Below the pieces are notes generated by a model. It was not told the DNA's origin, searched no databases, and saw nothing but the letters and a program-made list of their open reading frames with translations. A stretch of 11,877 nucleotides of DNA from JACDAE01 sp034438015. Lineage in GTDB: Bacteria; Chloroflexota; Ktedonobacteria; Ktedonobacterales; Ktedonobacteraceae. Shown piece after piece: positions 1 through 8,345 of this stretch (position 1 is the stretch's first letter; every line of letters starts with the position of its first letter). The position numbers and the translations under genes were made by a program. The stretch spans positions 1 through 11,877 of the forward strand of contig DAOTTD010000092.1 of NCBI GenBank assembly GCA_034438015.1, read 5' to 3'.

Positions 1-2510
1 AGTTTGCGTCCCATCTTTATCCAGGACCAGGTAAAGACCTCCACCGGGCGGATCTCTGTCGTTTGTATGCCAAGTAAGCTATCGATTAACAGAAACACCA
101 GCCCACCCAGTATACCAATAATTGCGCCAGCCTCCAGGCTGAAGTTGATTTGATTGCCCCCTTGCATCTGGCTTAAGAATAGTCCATATGGCACTCCGAC
201 GAGAAGCCCAACGAGCCAACCATTCAGTGCCCCCCTCACGAGGCGGCTGCATGTACGTTTCCATGACCATTTCCTTTTTCCAGTTAGTTTGCTTTCTACC
301 TTTTGATTGTAGAGAAGTCCGTTCATGATCCCGAAGAGGGAGCCACTGATAAGCCCAAAGATAAGGATAGAAACGAGAACGATCCCAATAGATGACGATG
401 GTGCAAAGAATCGGCCTGCTGCGAGTCCAGGGCATAGTGCAGCGACAAGGCCGAAAATGGAGCCCGCGACAACGCGTGGATAATGCTGCTGCGACCAGTA
501 ATCTTCCAGCCAGCCGGGTTGCATACGCTCGATATAGAATACTGTCTGACCATGCTGCGTCAACTGTCTTGCCAGGCAAGAGAGCCAGTGAGTGGTCTGT
601 TGGGAGGTATAGCGTTTCTCGTTGTTCCTGCGCGTGAGCATGAGTTCGATATAGCGCTCGAACACCTGTCGCTGCCGGGCTTCCAGGGAGGGCATACGTA
701 AAAGCTGATCGGTGGACATGCCGTGATGGGTCAGCATGAGTAGACTGAGCATTAACGGCGTACGAGCCAGTTCACGCAGTTCTGCATTCTGCCGCAGAGC
801 GAGCCGTAGCACCTGCAATGGCTCTGTGCCACTCGCCAGGTAGTCATCGATCTGCTGCTCGGTCAGGGGCTGTACAACGACCGCAGTGCCCAGTTGTATC
901 CGCGTGGTTTGCGCCAGGTAGTCCGCGCGGCGACTACACACCACCAGGGGCAGCAGGCCATGCTGCTGTCGATAGGTATTGATGGTCTCGATACAGGCCG
1001 TACGATCTCTGGGAGTTACCTCGTCAAGTCCATCGAGCAGTGGCAGAATCTGCTCCGCTGCCACCAGGGCCTGTCCCAACTTGCACGGTATCTGGTACTT
1101 GTTATTGAGTTCCTCGACCAGCCAGTCTTCCAGGCTGTGTTGCTTTATAGTCCACGACGACAGGTTGAATACTACAGGCATCGGATGAAGCTTATCATGT
1201 TCGGCGCGAGCGAGCAAATCGCGGGCTAACTCCAGCAGAAGTGTCGTCTTACCTGAGCCGGGAGCGCCCAAGATAAGCAATTCGCCTCCGGATGCATCGT
1301 AGACCTGCGTAATGCGCGTGCCGCCGGGTAGTAGACGTGGTGCGCTATCAATATGCTGGAGTACCAGGTGCCAGGGATTGATGATGGCGTCGGGTTGTTC
1401 CTGTAAATTCAGAGCCATGAGGGCAGTCCCATGGAGTGAATGCTCTAGCACGCCTTCGATCCAGAAAGAACGAACACGCTGCAGCAATAGCCGTCGGTTC
1501 CTCTCTGCTACGGATGGGTTAGATGTATGACTGTGGGAAATGGGAGGCGGTAGCGTGGCTAGCGATTGCAGTGCAGGATTGACCTGATATGCAGGCCTTG
1601 CCGTTGATACAGGTGGTCTCGGCAGGGATAATGTGATGGAAGGGATTTCCTGCTGTGATGGCTGTTGTTTAATGGTCAAGCGTGATGGAAGTGGTTGTGT
1701 GGCCGAACAGGCTTCCTCCAGGACCACTGCGAAGTCCTGTACGCTGGCAAAACGTTGTCGTGGGTCTTTGGCCAGCGCTCCAAAGATGACTTCTTCGACG
1801 GCAGATGGAATTTGAGGCACGCGCGAAAGTAAGGCGGGAGGAGGTTGATGCAGGTGCTGTGCCCATAGCTCATAGAGAGAGCCACGAAAAGGCGGCTCGC
1901 CGCAGAGCCACTCATACACCAGCACACCGAGCGCGTATTGATCGCTGGCGGCACATGGTTTGCCCTGGATCTGTTCGGGAGCCATGTACATAGGCGTTCC
2001 GGCCTGTGGCTGAGTCGAGAGCGATTGCATACTGCGTTGGACAATGGCAAGGCCAAAGTCGCTCAGCAGCACCTGGTGGTTAACGCTCAACAGGATATTC
2101 TCTGGTTTGACATCGCGGTGAATCACCCCATGCTGATGAGCATAATCCAGGGCGGATGCGATCTGCTTCACATAGATAACAACCTGATCGAAAGGTACAC
2201 GTGTGCCTTTGGGGTACTGTGTGCGCAGGGTCCCATTTGGAGTATACTCCATCACCAGGTAAGGCACCTGCTCTTGTATACCAAAGTCGAGCACTCGTAC
2301 AATATGAGGATGTTGTAAATGCGCAATGGTATACGCCTCACGCCGAAACTGTTCGTGGGTGGTTGGCTCCATCCGCACCCTCAGGATCTTAATAGCTGCG
2401 GGAACCTCTAAGTAGCGATGTTCTGCAAGATAGACTTCGGCAAAAGCTCCACGCCCAAGCCAACGGAGAAGCTGGTAATTGCCAAATTGCTGTCCAATAT
2501 AGTCAGTCAT
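1..2510 (-). CDS. Ser/Thr protein kinase - NACHT NTPase - membrane protein (3' end outside window)
   Basis: An open frame of about 836 codons runs from ATG 2510 to the left edge without a stop, so the C-terminus is missing. Residues 12-270 form a complete Hanks-type kinase: Gly loop LGRGAFAEV (18-26), AIK lysine K41, catalytic HRDVKPEN (131-138), DFG (151-153) and APE (177-179). A Pro/Ser/Gln-rich linker (about 275-360) leads to a NACHT-type NTPase: Walker A GAPGSGKT (415-422), Walker B LLDGLDE (491-497) and a following CSRR that fits a sensor arginine. From about residue 680 there are several hydrophobic Gly/Leu/Ile-rich segments separated by a basic Lys/Arg loop, so the C-terminal part is probably membrane-embedded. 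The start is supported by AGGA (2520-2523), 9 nt upstream of the ATG. Kinase and NACHT motifs look catalytically intact. In this family a signal or ligand is expected to drive NTP-dependent assembly; coupling to phosphorylation is inference. It is divergent from the 2668 gene, and its substrate is unknown. Confidence 0.93.
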   Translation of the reverse strand, partial: MTDYIGQQFGNYQLLRWLGRGAFAEVYLAEHRYLEVPAAIKILRVRMEPTTHEQFRREAYTIAHLQHPHIVRVLDFGIQEQVPYLVMEYTPNGTLRTQYPKGTRVPFDQVVIYVKQIASALDYAHQHGVIHRDVKPENILLSVNHQVLLSDFGLAIVQRSMQSLSTQPQAGTPMYMAPEQIQGKPCAASDQYALGVLVYEWLCGEPPFRGSLYELWAQHLHQPPPALLSRVPQIPSAVEEVIFGALAKDPRQRFASVQDFAVVLEEACSATQPLPSRLTIKQQPSQQEIPSITLSLPRPPVSTARPAYQVNPALQSLATLPPPISHSHTSNPSVAERNRRLLLQRVRSFWIEGVLEHSLHGTALMALNLQEQPDAIINPWHLVLQHIDSAPRLLPGGTRITQVYDASGGELLILGAPGSGKTTLLLELARDLLARAEHDKLHPMPVVFNLSSWTIKQHSLEDWLVEELNNKYQIPCKLGQALVAAEQILPLLDGLDEVTPRDRTACIETINTYRQQHGLLPLVVCSRRADYLAQTTRIQLGTAVVVQPLTEQQIDDYLASGTEPLQVLRLALRQNAELRELARTPLMLSLLMLTHHGMSTDQLLRMPSLEARQRQVFERYIELMLTRRNNEKRYTSQQTTHWLSCLARQLTQHGQTVFYIERMQPGWLEDYWSQQHYPRVVAGSIFGLVAALCPGLAAGRFFAPSSSIGIVLVSILIFGLISGSLFGIMNGLLYNQKVESKLTGKRKWSWKRTCSRLVRGALNGWLVGLLVGVPYGLFLSQMQGGNQINFSLEAGAIIGILGGLVFLLIDSLLGIQTTEIRPVEVFTWSWIKMGRK

Positions 2511-2606
2511 GATAGATAGTCCTGCCAAAAACTCATCATCAAAAAGAAAAACTTATCCGCGTCTATTCTACGAGGCTCTTGTTGAAGAAAAATTTTTACG
2601 TTGTCG

Positions 2607-2636
2607 CTTACACACATCTATGCCGTCCTCTATAAG
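2607..2636 (+). promoter_or_regulatory. Candidate promoter for the 2668 gene
   Basis: CTTACA (2607-2612) and TATAAG (2631-2636) are separated by 18 nt and would place the transcription start about 25 nt before the GTG codon. The -10 matches the consensus at 5 of 6 positions and the -35 at 4 of 6. The AT-rich tract AAAAATTTTT lies just upstream. On the opposite strand I see TAGAAT about 55 nt upstream of the kinase ATG as a possible -10, but without a convincing -35. Confidence 0.35.
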
Positions 2637-2667
2637 AAGATAGACGACAGAAAGGGAAGAAATTACA

Positions 2668-3138
2668 GTGCCAGATAGACCATTTGATGAGCGGATCGCT
2701 TTTGGTCCCGGAGGGCTTATCCTCGAAAATGATGAACGAAATAGGGAATTGTTGGCTCAGTTACGAGAAACGCCACCATTGCCGTCGGAGGCATTGCTCA
2801 AGCTCGCGGTATTCTACAAGGCATTTCCGACAAATGTGTCGTTGGGGAATCATCTCGCGTTACTCGCGCTCAGTGATGACCATATTCCGCAGCAGACATT
2901 GTTTCCCGAGTACGCCCGCGCATTTTTTGCTCTTGAAGACCTGGCAGACGGGTTCAGTGATGAAGGGAGAGAACGAGGTGCAAGAATTCTGCTCTCTGTG
3001 CGCCAGGTTCCTGTTTCAGGTATTGGATTGCTTATCGAGACTCTCGATGTTCAGGATGATAACCCTGAAGAGCAGCATAGTTTTAACTTTGTTATTGGGG
3101 TAAGCCCGGACATTAATCGTTTGCCATCGCCAAAGTAG
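2668..3138 (+). CDS. Hypothetical acidic 156-residue protein
   Basis: The start is GTG 2668, with the purine-rich ribosome site AGGGAAGA about 8 nt upstream. An in-frame TAG at 2641 rules out a longer N-terminus. The product is soluble-looking: no signal peptide, membrane segment, cysteine pair or recognised catalytic motif. The middle (about residues 37-105) is rich in Leu/Ala and Phe/Tyr with helical character. The C-terminal third is more beta-like and ends in a polar, proline-containing tail. I do not recognise a family. It is transcribed away from the kinase-NACHT gene and converges on the cox operon, meeting it at the hairpin near 3221-3250. A functional link with the divergent kinase is possible, but only position suggests it. 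Codon-like composition and the clean ribosome site make it a likely real gene. Confidence 0.75.
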   Translation: MPDRPFDERIAFGPGGLILENDERNRELLAQLRETPPLPSEALLKLAVFYKAFPTNVSLGNHLALLALSDDHIPQQTLFPEYARAFFALEDLADGFSDEGRERGARILLSVRQVPVSGIGLLIETLDVQDDNPEEQHSFNFVIGVSPDINRLPSPK

Positions 3139-3216
3139 CTTGTCGACTCAATAACGATGTTAATTTGCCTGGATCGGCTTGAGCTTCATACAGAAACGAA
3201 ACTGGTAGCCGGTAAT

Positions 3217-3250
3217 GAAAAGCAACCGCAGGGAATGACCTGCGGTTGCT
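3217..3250 (-). terminator. Terminator hairpin of the cox operon
   Basis: A perfect 12-bp stem, AGCAACCGCAGG (3221-3232) pairing with CCTGCGGTTGCT (3239-3250), encloses a 6-nt loop. On the minus strand it is followed by TTTTCATT and starts 12 nt after the coxM stop codon. It lies between convergent genes and may also slow transcription from the 2668 gene, but the plus-strand side (CTCTCTAGTT) has no good T-tract. Confidence 0.75.
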
Positions 3251-3261
3251 CTCTCTAGTTC

Positions 3262-4128
<867 letters not shown>

Positions 4129-4140
4129 CGCTTACTCCTC

Positions 4141-6477
4141 CTACCCTTTTTGCTGATGGATGATCTGCCACAATTTCTCTGCACGGAACGGCATATCGAC
4201 GTGCGCGACACCGAGGGCGTCGGCAACGGCGGCGGCGATAGCTGGCGTAGAGCCGATGGTGCCCGCTTCACCGACACCTTTGACACCCAGCGGATTGATC
4301 GGTGTGAGCGTTACGGTGTGATCCAGCTCGAACTGAGGAAACTCCTCCGCGATCGGCATGGCGTAGTCCATCAGGGTGGATGTCAGCAACTGGCCGTCCT
4401 CGCTATATTCAACGCCTTCCCACAGCGCCTGTCCGACGCCCTGGGCGATGCCTCCGTGAATCTGCCCCTGCACAATCATTGGATTGAGCTGGCGTCCACA
4501 ATCGTCGACCGCTACGAAGCGCGTGACCTTCGTCTCGCCCGTGTCCTTGTCGATCTCGACCGAGCAGACATGCGTGCCAAAGGGGAAGACGCAGTTGGCT
4601 GGCTCAAAGAAAACGGTTGTCTCCAGTCCTGGTTCTATGCCAGGAGCGAGTGTATTCGAAATGTTGGCCGTCAGGGCAACATCGCTAAAGGCGACGGACT
4701 TCTGCGGCGAACCGGCGATCGAGAATTTGCCATCCTCCAGCTTCACATCAGACGGGCTGGCCTCTAAGATGTGGGAGGCGATGAGCTTCATCTTCTCTTT
4801 CAGTCTCTGGACCGCGTTGTAGAGCGCAGCTCCTCCGACCGCCGTGGAACGACTGCCATAGGTGTCGCGTCCCTCCGGCGAGGAGTCTGTGTCGCCATGC
4901 ATGATCATCACATTCTCAACGGGGATACTGAACTCTTCGGCGACGATCTGCGCGAACGTCGTCTCTTCACCCTGCCCATGTGGCGAGGAGCCGGTATAGA
5001 CCATCACAGTGCCGCCTTGTTCGACACGCACGCGCGCACTCTCGTACGTGCCATACGGATGGCTCCCTTTGGGGCCGAAGCCGCAGATCTCGATATACGA
5101 GGAGATGCCGATACCCATCAGCTTCCCCTCGGCGCGTTTTCTAGCCTGCTCCGCGCGCAGGTTTTTATAGTCGATGAGCTCCAGAGCTTTATTGAGCGCT
5201 GGCTCGTAGTCACCCGTGTCGTAGACCGCACCGGCGGAAGACTTGTACGGGAACTGCTCTGGCTTGACAAAGTTGATTCTGCGCACCTCTGCCGGGTCCA
5301 GGCTCAGGTTGTGTGCCACCAGATCCATAGCTCTTTCTGTGACGTACGTCGCCTCCGGTCGGCCCGCGCCGCGATAGGCATCCGTCGGTGCCTTGTTTGT
5401 AAAGACGACATCATAGCTGAGGTGAACCGGAATATCATAGGAGCCACAGGATACCGGGAAGCCGAATGCGAGCATGATTACATTGGTAAAGAGCTGGCAA
5501 TAGGCACCCACGTCTGAGATGCCGTGAACTTTCAGTCCGGTCACGCGACCATCTTTTCTGGCGGCGACCTCGATATAGTCGACCTGGTCGCGTCCATGTA
5601 CCGTCACTGCGAGATTCTCGCTGCGATCCTCGATCCATTTGATGGGGTGTCCGGTCTTCATCGCCGCAAAGGCTGCTACCATCTCTTCGGGATAGTAGTT
5701 GAGCTTGCAGCCGAAGCCGCCGCCCACCTCGGGCGTGATCACCCTCACCTGGTGCTGCGGAAGACTGAGTGTAGCTGCCAGGAAGTTGCGCAACATGTGC
5801 GGAATCTGTGTGGAACTCCACATGGTCAGCATCTTATCTGATTTGCGGTACTCCGCTACGACGCCGCGCGTCTCCATCGAGACTGGAGCCACACGCTGGT
5901 TAACAAGCCGTTGTTTGAGGACGATGCCTCCATCGGCAACCGTCTGCGCGAAGGTCTTATCCATCTCGTCTGTTGATGGATGGCTGCTCATGCCGACATT
6001 GGTGCCGAACTCTTCGTAGAGGAGCGGTGAGTCCGGCTGCATCGCCTTCTCTACGTCAATAGCGGCTGGTAGTGGTTCGTACTCGATATCGATCAGGTCG
6101 AGCGCATCGCGTGCAGTGTAGGGATCATCCGCGATCACAGCGGCAACGGGGTCGCCATAAAATCTAACTTTGCCCTCGGCCAGCGCGCTGCGAATGCCCA
6201 TGCCCTCCGCGATATGTCCGAGGGGAGCAGCGACCTCAATATTACCAACCTTGCCGCGCAGATCTTCGGCTGTGTAGACTGTGATCACGCCGGGGAGCGC
6301 CTTTGCGGCCTGGGTATCGATACTGACGATACGCGCATGACCATAGGGGCTGCGCAGAACCACCATGTGATACATGCCGAGAAGCTTAATATCGTCAACA
6401 TAGGTCGCCTGACCGGTGATTAGCCGGGGGTCTTCACGCCGTTTGATCGGCGTGCCAACCATAGCTGAAATGCCCAT
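4141..6477 (-). CDS. coxL: Molybdopterin large subunit, form II aerobic CO dehydrogenase-like
   Basis: The 778-residue product has the xanthine oxidase/CoxL architecture: an N-terminal alpha/beta hammerhead domain beginning GTPIKRREDPRLITG, then the Mo-cofactor domains with GGGFGCKLNYYPEE and the conserved late motif GVGEAGTIGS whose catalytic-type glutamate is E737. The active-site loop reads AYRGAGR (367-373), the signature of form II proteins. Form I CO dehydrogenases carry AYRCSFR, with the cysteine that binds copper. CO oxidation is therefore possible but unproven; another aldehyde- or heterocycle-type substrate is equally compatible. I chose ATG 6477 because AAAGGA sits 9 nt upstream; an in-frame ATG at 6525 would add 16 residues without a ribosome site. 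It lies 94 nt after coxS and 12 nt before coxM. No coxD/E/F/G maturation genes are in the window. Confidence 0.95.
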   Translation of the reverse strand: MGISAMVGTPIKRREDPRLITGQATYVDDIKLLGMYHMVVLRSPYGHARIVSIDTQAAKALPGVITVYTAEDLRGKVGNIEVAAPLGHIAEGMGIRSALAEGKVRFYGDPVAAVIADDPYTARDALDLIDIEYEPLPAAIDVEKAMQPDSPLLYEEFGTNVGMSSHPSTDEMDKTFAQTVADGGIVLKQRLVNQRVAPVSMETRGVVAEYRKSDKMLTMWSSTQIPHMLRNFLAATLSLPQHQVRVITPEVGGGFGCKLNYYPEEMVAAFAAMKTGHPIKWIEDRSENLAVTVHGRDQVDYIEVAARKDGRVTGLKVHGISDVGAYCQLFTNVIMLAFGFPVSCGSYDIPVHLSYDVVFTNKAPTDAYRGAGRPEATYVTERAMDLVAHNLSLDPAEVRRINFVKPEQFPYKSSAGAVYDTGDYEPALNKALELIDYKNLRAEQARKRAEGKLMGIGISSYIEICGFGPKGSHPYGTYESARVRVEQGGTVMVYTGSSPHGQGEETTFAQIVAEEFSIPVENVMIMHGDTDSSPEGRDTYGSRSTAVGGAALYNAVQRLKEKMKLIASHILEASPSDVKLEDGKFSIAGSPQKSVAFSDVALTANISNTLAPGIEPGLETTVFFEPANCVFPFGTHVCSVEIDKDTGETKVTRFVAVDDCGRQLNPMIVQGQIHGGIAQGVGQALWEGVEYSEDGQLLTSTLMDYAMPIAEEFPQFELDHTVTLTPINPLGVKGVGEAGTIGSTPAIAAAVADALGVAHVDMPFRAEKLWQIIHQQKG

Positions 6478-6489
6478 ATGTGCATATCC

Positions 6490-6508
6490 TTTCTCGAACG
6501 ATGAGAAA
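6490..6508 (-). promoter_or_regulatory. Small hairpin over the coxL ribosome site
   Basis: In the coxS-coxL gap the transcript can pair TTTCTC (6503-6508) with GAGAAA (6490-6495) around a 7-nt loop. The second arm is part of the GAGAAAGGA ribosome site of coxL, so the stem could lower coxL initiation. It is only 6 bp and AT-rich, so the effect may be small. Confidence 0.25.
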
Positions 6509-6571
6509 CGAAACGAAGGCAACAATAGAGAACGTCGGATTACGCGTCCTTGCGTGGGCTTTTGATACTGG

Positions 6572-7078
6572 TTATTCGCCAGCCCCTACGGGCTCTGTAG
6601 CACTGGTCTGCATATGTTCGGCGGCATACTGGACCGCTTTCACAATGTTTTGATAGCCGGTGCAGCGGCAGATGTTACCTTCCAGACCCTTGCGGATCTC
6701 AGCTTCGGTTGGATTGGGGTTATTTTTGAGTAGTTGGTACGAGGCCATGATCATGCCGGGTGTGCAGAAGCCGCATTGCAGACCGTGCTTCTCCCAGAAA
6801 CCCTCCTGGATGGGATGCAGGCTGCCCTCGGGGGCCAAACCTTCGATCGTAGTGACTTCGCTGCCGTCGGCCTGAACTGCGAGAATCGTGCAGGACTTGA
6901 CGGCCTCCCCGTTGAGGTGCACGACACAGGCACCACACTGAGATGTGTTGCAGCCGATGTGTGTGCCGGTCAGATCTAATACGTCTCGTAAATAATGTAC
7001 CAGCAGCAGGCGTGGCTCGACCTCTGAGCGATACTGCTGTCCATTGACTGTTACTGTAATTGCGCGCTTCATCGTCAT
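6572..7078 (-). CDS. coxS: [2Fe-2S] small subunit of CO dehydrogenase / xanthine dehydrogenase family
   Basis: The 168-residue product has the two-domain iron-sulfur layout of CoxS. A plant-ferredoxin-like cluster is bound by C43, C48, C51 and C63 (GCNTSQCGAC then SC). The all-helical second domain binds the other cluster through C102, C105, C137 and C139 (CGFCTPG and ICRCTGY). All eight ligands are present, so it should carry electrons from the Mo centre of CoxL to the FAD of CoxM. The ribosome site GGAGG (7088-7092) is 9 nt from ATG 7078; the second in-frame ATG at 7072 is worse spaced. It is the first gene of the operon. The order S-L-M is the one associated with form II operons, whereas form I operons usually run M-S-L. 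The C-terminal 20 residues after the second domain are Ala/Glu-rich and probably flexible. Confidence 0.96.
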   Translation of the reverse strand: MTMKRAITVTVNGQQYRSEVEPRLLLVHYLRDVLDLTGTHIGCNTSQCGACVVHLNGEAVKSCTILAVQADGSEVTTIEGLAPEGSLHPIQEGFWEKHGLQCGFCTPGMIMASYQLLKNNPNPTEAEIRKGLEGNICRCTGYQNIVKAVQYAAEHMQTSATEPVGAGE

Positions 7079-7415
7079 TGATGGGTACCTCCATCTGGCT
7101 AGCCGCGCGCTCCCCAGTAGGACGGAAAGAGCACGCGAGAAATCCTATTTAGACCAAACGTGCCGAGGGTAAATGGCCGCCTGGAACGCTCATTCTTATC
7201 ATTACCAGGCCGCCGCTTGTCAGAGCTCCTTTCCAATAGCATAGGAGAGGGGAGAACGTGAGAAAACGCGGAATGTGCGAACGTTTTCAGAGTATCAAAG
7301 AACAATACATGAGATTATCCCTTCTCCGTTTTTCTAGTTTGTGTTGATGCATGGCACTTACTAACATGGTTCCAGGTCAGGGTGATCTGATTAGGAACAC
7401 AAGAATGATGCAAAG
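7079..7415 (-). other. Long non-coding leader upstream of coxS
   Basis: No convincing gene lies between the Ig-like lipoprotein gene and coxS. Short frames here lack ribosome sites and recognisable content. If the promoter at 7416-7445 is used, the cox message has a leader of about 330 nt. Visible structures are a 7-bp stem GAAAACG/CGTTTTC (7282-7288 with 7262-7268) and GCCTGG/CCAGGC near 7180-7210. A weaker second promoter candidate, TTTACC (7168-7173) with TAAATA (7146-7151) 16 nt apart, would give a short leader. I could not match any riboswitch class, including the molybdenum-cofactor motif. Confidence 0.45.
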
Positions 7416-7445
7416 AGCGTAGCATACAAGAGGTTGCATTGTCAA
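7416..7445 (-). promoter_or_regulatory. Candidate cox operon promoter
   Basis: A perfect -35 TTGACA (7440-7445) is followed after 18 nt by TACGCT (7416-7421), which is preceded by TGC (7422-7424) as in an extended -10. It starts about 50 nt after the stop of the upstream lipoprotein gene and points at coxS. Two copies of a 10-bp repeat abut its upstream edge. Confidence 0.45.
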
Positions 7446-7446
7446 A

Positions 7447-7473
7447 TGCTTTGAGACCAGTATTGCTTTGAGA
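7447..7473. repeat. Two 10-bp direct repeats next to the cox -35
   Basis: TGCTTTGAGA occurs at 7447-7456 and again at 7464-7473, exactly identical and 17 bp apart start to start. On the minus strand they read TCTCAAAGCA and end one base before TTGACA. That is the usual position of an activator site. No regulator family can be named from the repeat itself. Confidence 0.5.
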
Positions 7474-7495
7474 TCCATCGTGGTGCAATTCACTA

Positions 7496-8185
7496 TTAAC
7501 CGAATGGTTTCGTTGTTGGGAAAACCGGGATCGTCGGCGTCGCAATAGGCGTTGTCGTTGGCGAAACGATAGGAGTAGTAGTCACGGTGGGACCCGTCGG
7601 CGTGGAACCCGTTGGTGTGCCGTTGTTCTGCGTTGTGGGTGTCTGGGTAGCCTTCGCCTTAGAGGGGACGAGCGTGAAGAAAGCTGCGCGGCTCTGATCG
7701 ACCGTGCAATCTGCCAGGCCCGCCTTCTGGAACGTCACGGTAACAAGCGTGATAGTATTGATGGCAAAGGCTTTATTCGCGATAGAGACGCCGAAGATCG
7801 CCAGACCGTCGCTAGTCGTTGTGGCGGTGTACGTTTCGATATCCGATGGCGTCCATATGACCTGTGCGGTAGCGGTGGCGCCGTCGATGCCGGCGGGGTT
7901 GCCATTAACATTCTGCGTAAACTTCGCATAGACGGCGACTTTACCCGCGTTATAGGCGGGCGTGGTGTTCGTGACCCAGGCACCGCACCAGTTGCCCGGC
8001 AGCGCTGGCGTGGGTGAGCCATTATTGTTCCCGATCTGGATCGTAACGGTAGCCAGTGGGTCGCCCATGGTGGCGGTGCCGCCTCCACAGGCAACAACGA
8101 GGATGCTGAGCACGACAAAAAGAAGGACTGCACCGCATTTTGTAGAGAGAGAGAATAGAGAACGCGCCTGCCATTGTTTTTGCAT
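7496..8185 (-). CDS. Secreted lipoprotein with Ig-like domain and Thr/Pro-rich tail
   Basis: The 229-residue product begins with a basic stretch and a hydrophobic segment ending in the lipobox V-V-A-C, so C33 would be lipidated and the protein held on the outside of the cytoplasmic membrane. Residues about 45-170 alternate hydrophobic and Thr/Ser residues in a pattern like bacterial Ig-like domains (AVYAKF, GATATAQVIW, SDGLAIFGVSI, ITLVTVTF). Two cysteines (C67 and C160) could form a disulfide. The last 55 residues are almost only Thr, Pro, Ser, Asn and Gly with TPT/TTP repeats, resembling a cell-wall-spanning or glycosylated linker, but at the C-terminus and away from the lipid anchor. I chose ATG 8185 because AAGGG (8198-8202) lies 12 nt upstream; an in-frame ATG at 8197 would abut that site. 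Function is unknown; adhesion or envelope binding is a guess. Confidence 0.85.
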   Translation of the reverse strand: MQKQWQARSLFSLSTKCGAVLLFVVLSILVVACGGGTATMGDPLATVTIQIGNNNGSPTPALPGNWCGAWVTNTTPAYNAGKVAVYAKFTQNVNGNPAGIDGATATAQVIWTPSDIETYTATTTSDGLAIFGVSIANKAFAINTITLVTVTFQKAGLADCTVDQSRAAFFTLVPSKAKATQTPTTQNNGTPTGSTPTGPTVTTTPIVSPTTTPIATPTIPVFPTTKPFG

Positions 8186-8227
8186 ATGTGATTGCATCCC
8201 TTATTCATTGCTATGATACTGCTGCCG

Positions 8228-8256
8228 AGTATAGCATAATGAACATTTATTGCCCA
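8228..8256 (-). promoter_or_regulatory. Promoter of the Ig-like lipoprotein gene
   Basis: TGGGCA (8251-8256) and TATACT (8228-8233) are 17 nt apart, with TGC directly before the -10. The start would lie about 35-40 nt before the gene. The dyad CCCAA-AAA-TTGGG (8253-8265) overlaps the -35 and could be a repressor site. A strong terminator just upstream shows the gene needs its own promoter. Confidence 0.55.
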
Positions 8257-8288
8257 AAAATTGGGTAAAGGGACGCCATGAAGTACTA

Positions 8289-8338
8289 TTTCACAAAAAG
8301 AGCGCGTGCTGAGTACGGTACGCGCTCTTTTTGTGAAA
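8289..8338 (-). terminator. Strong, probably bidirectional terminator after the cupredoxin gene
   Basis: A perfect 19-bp stem pairs 8289-8307 with 8320-8338 around a 12-nt loop. Each arm has a GC-rich core (AGCGCGT / ACGCGCT) next to an A5/T5 run, so on either strand the core is followed by CTCTTTTTGTG. It begins 8 nt after the cupredoxin stop codon and isolates that gene from the next lipoprotein gene. Confidence 0.8.
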
Positions 8339-8345
8339 GATAAAG

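Noticed and set aside
4771..5517. A 248-codon plus-strand frame opposite coxL
   Set aside because: It lies fully inside the strongly supported coxL frame and has no recognisable content or ribosome site.
7079..7415. A molybdenum-cofactor riboswitch ahead of coxS
   Set aside because: The location would suit it, but I could not match the conserved core of that RNA class; only short generic stems are visible.
7099..7545. Two short minus-strand frames (68 and 76 codons) in the cox leader
   Set aside because: They have no ribosome sites, no recognisable domains and a composition unlike the neighbouring genes; one overlaps the end of the lipoprotein gene.
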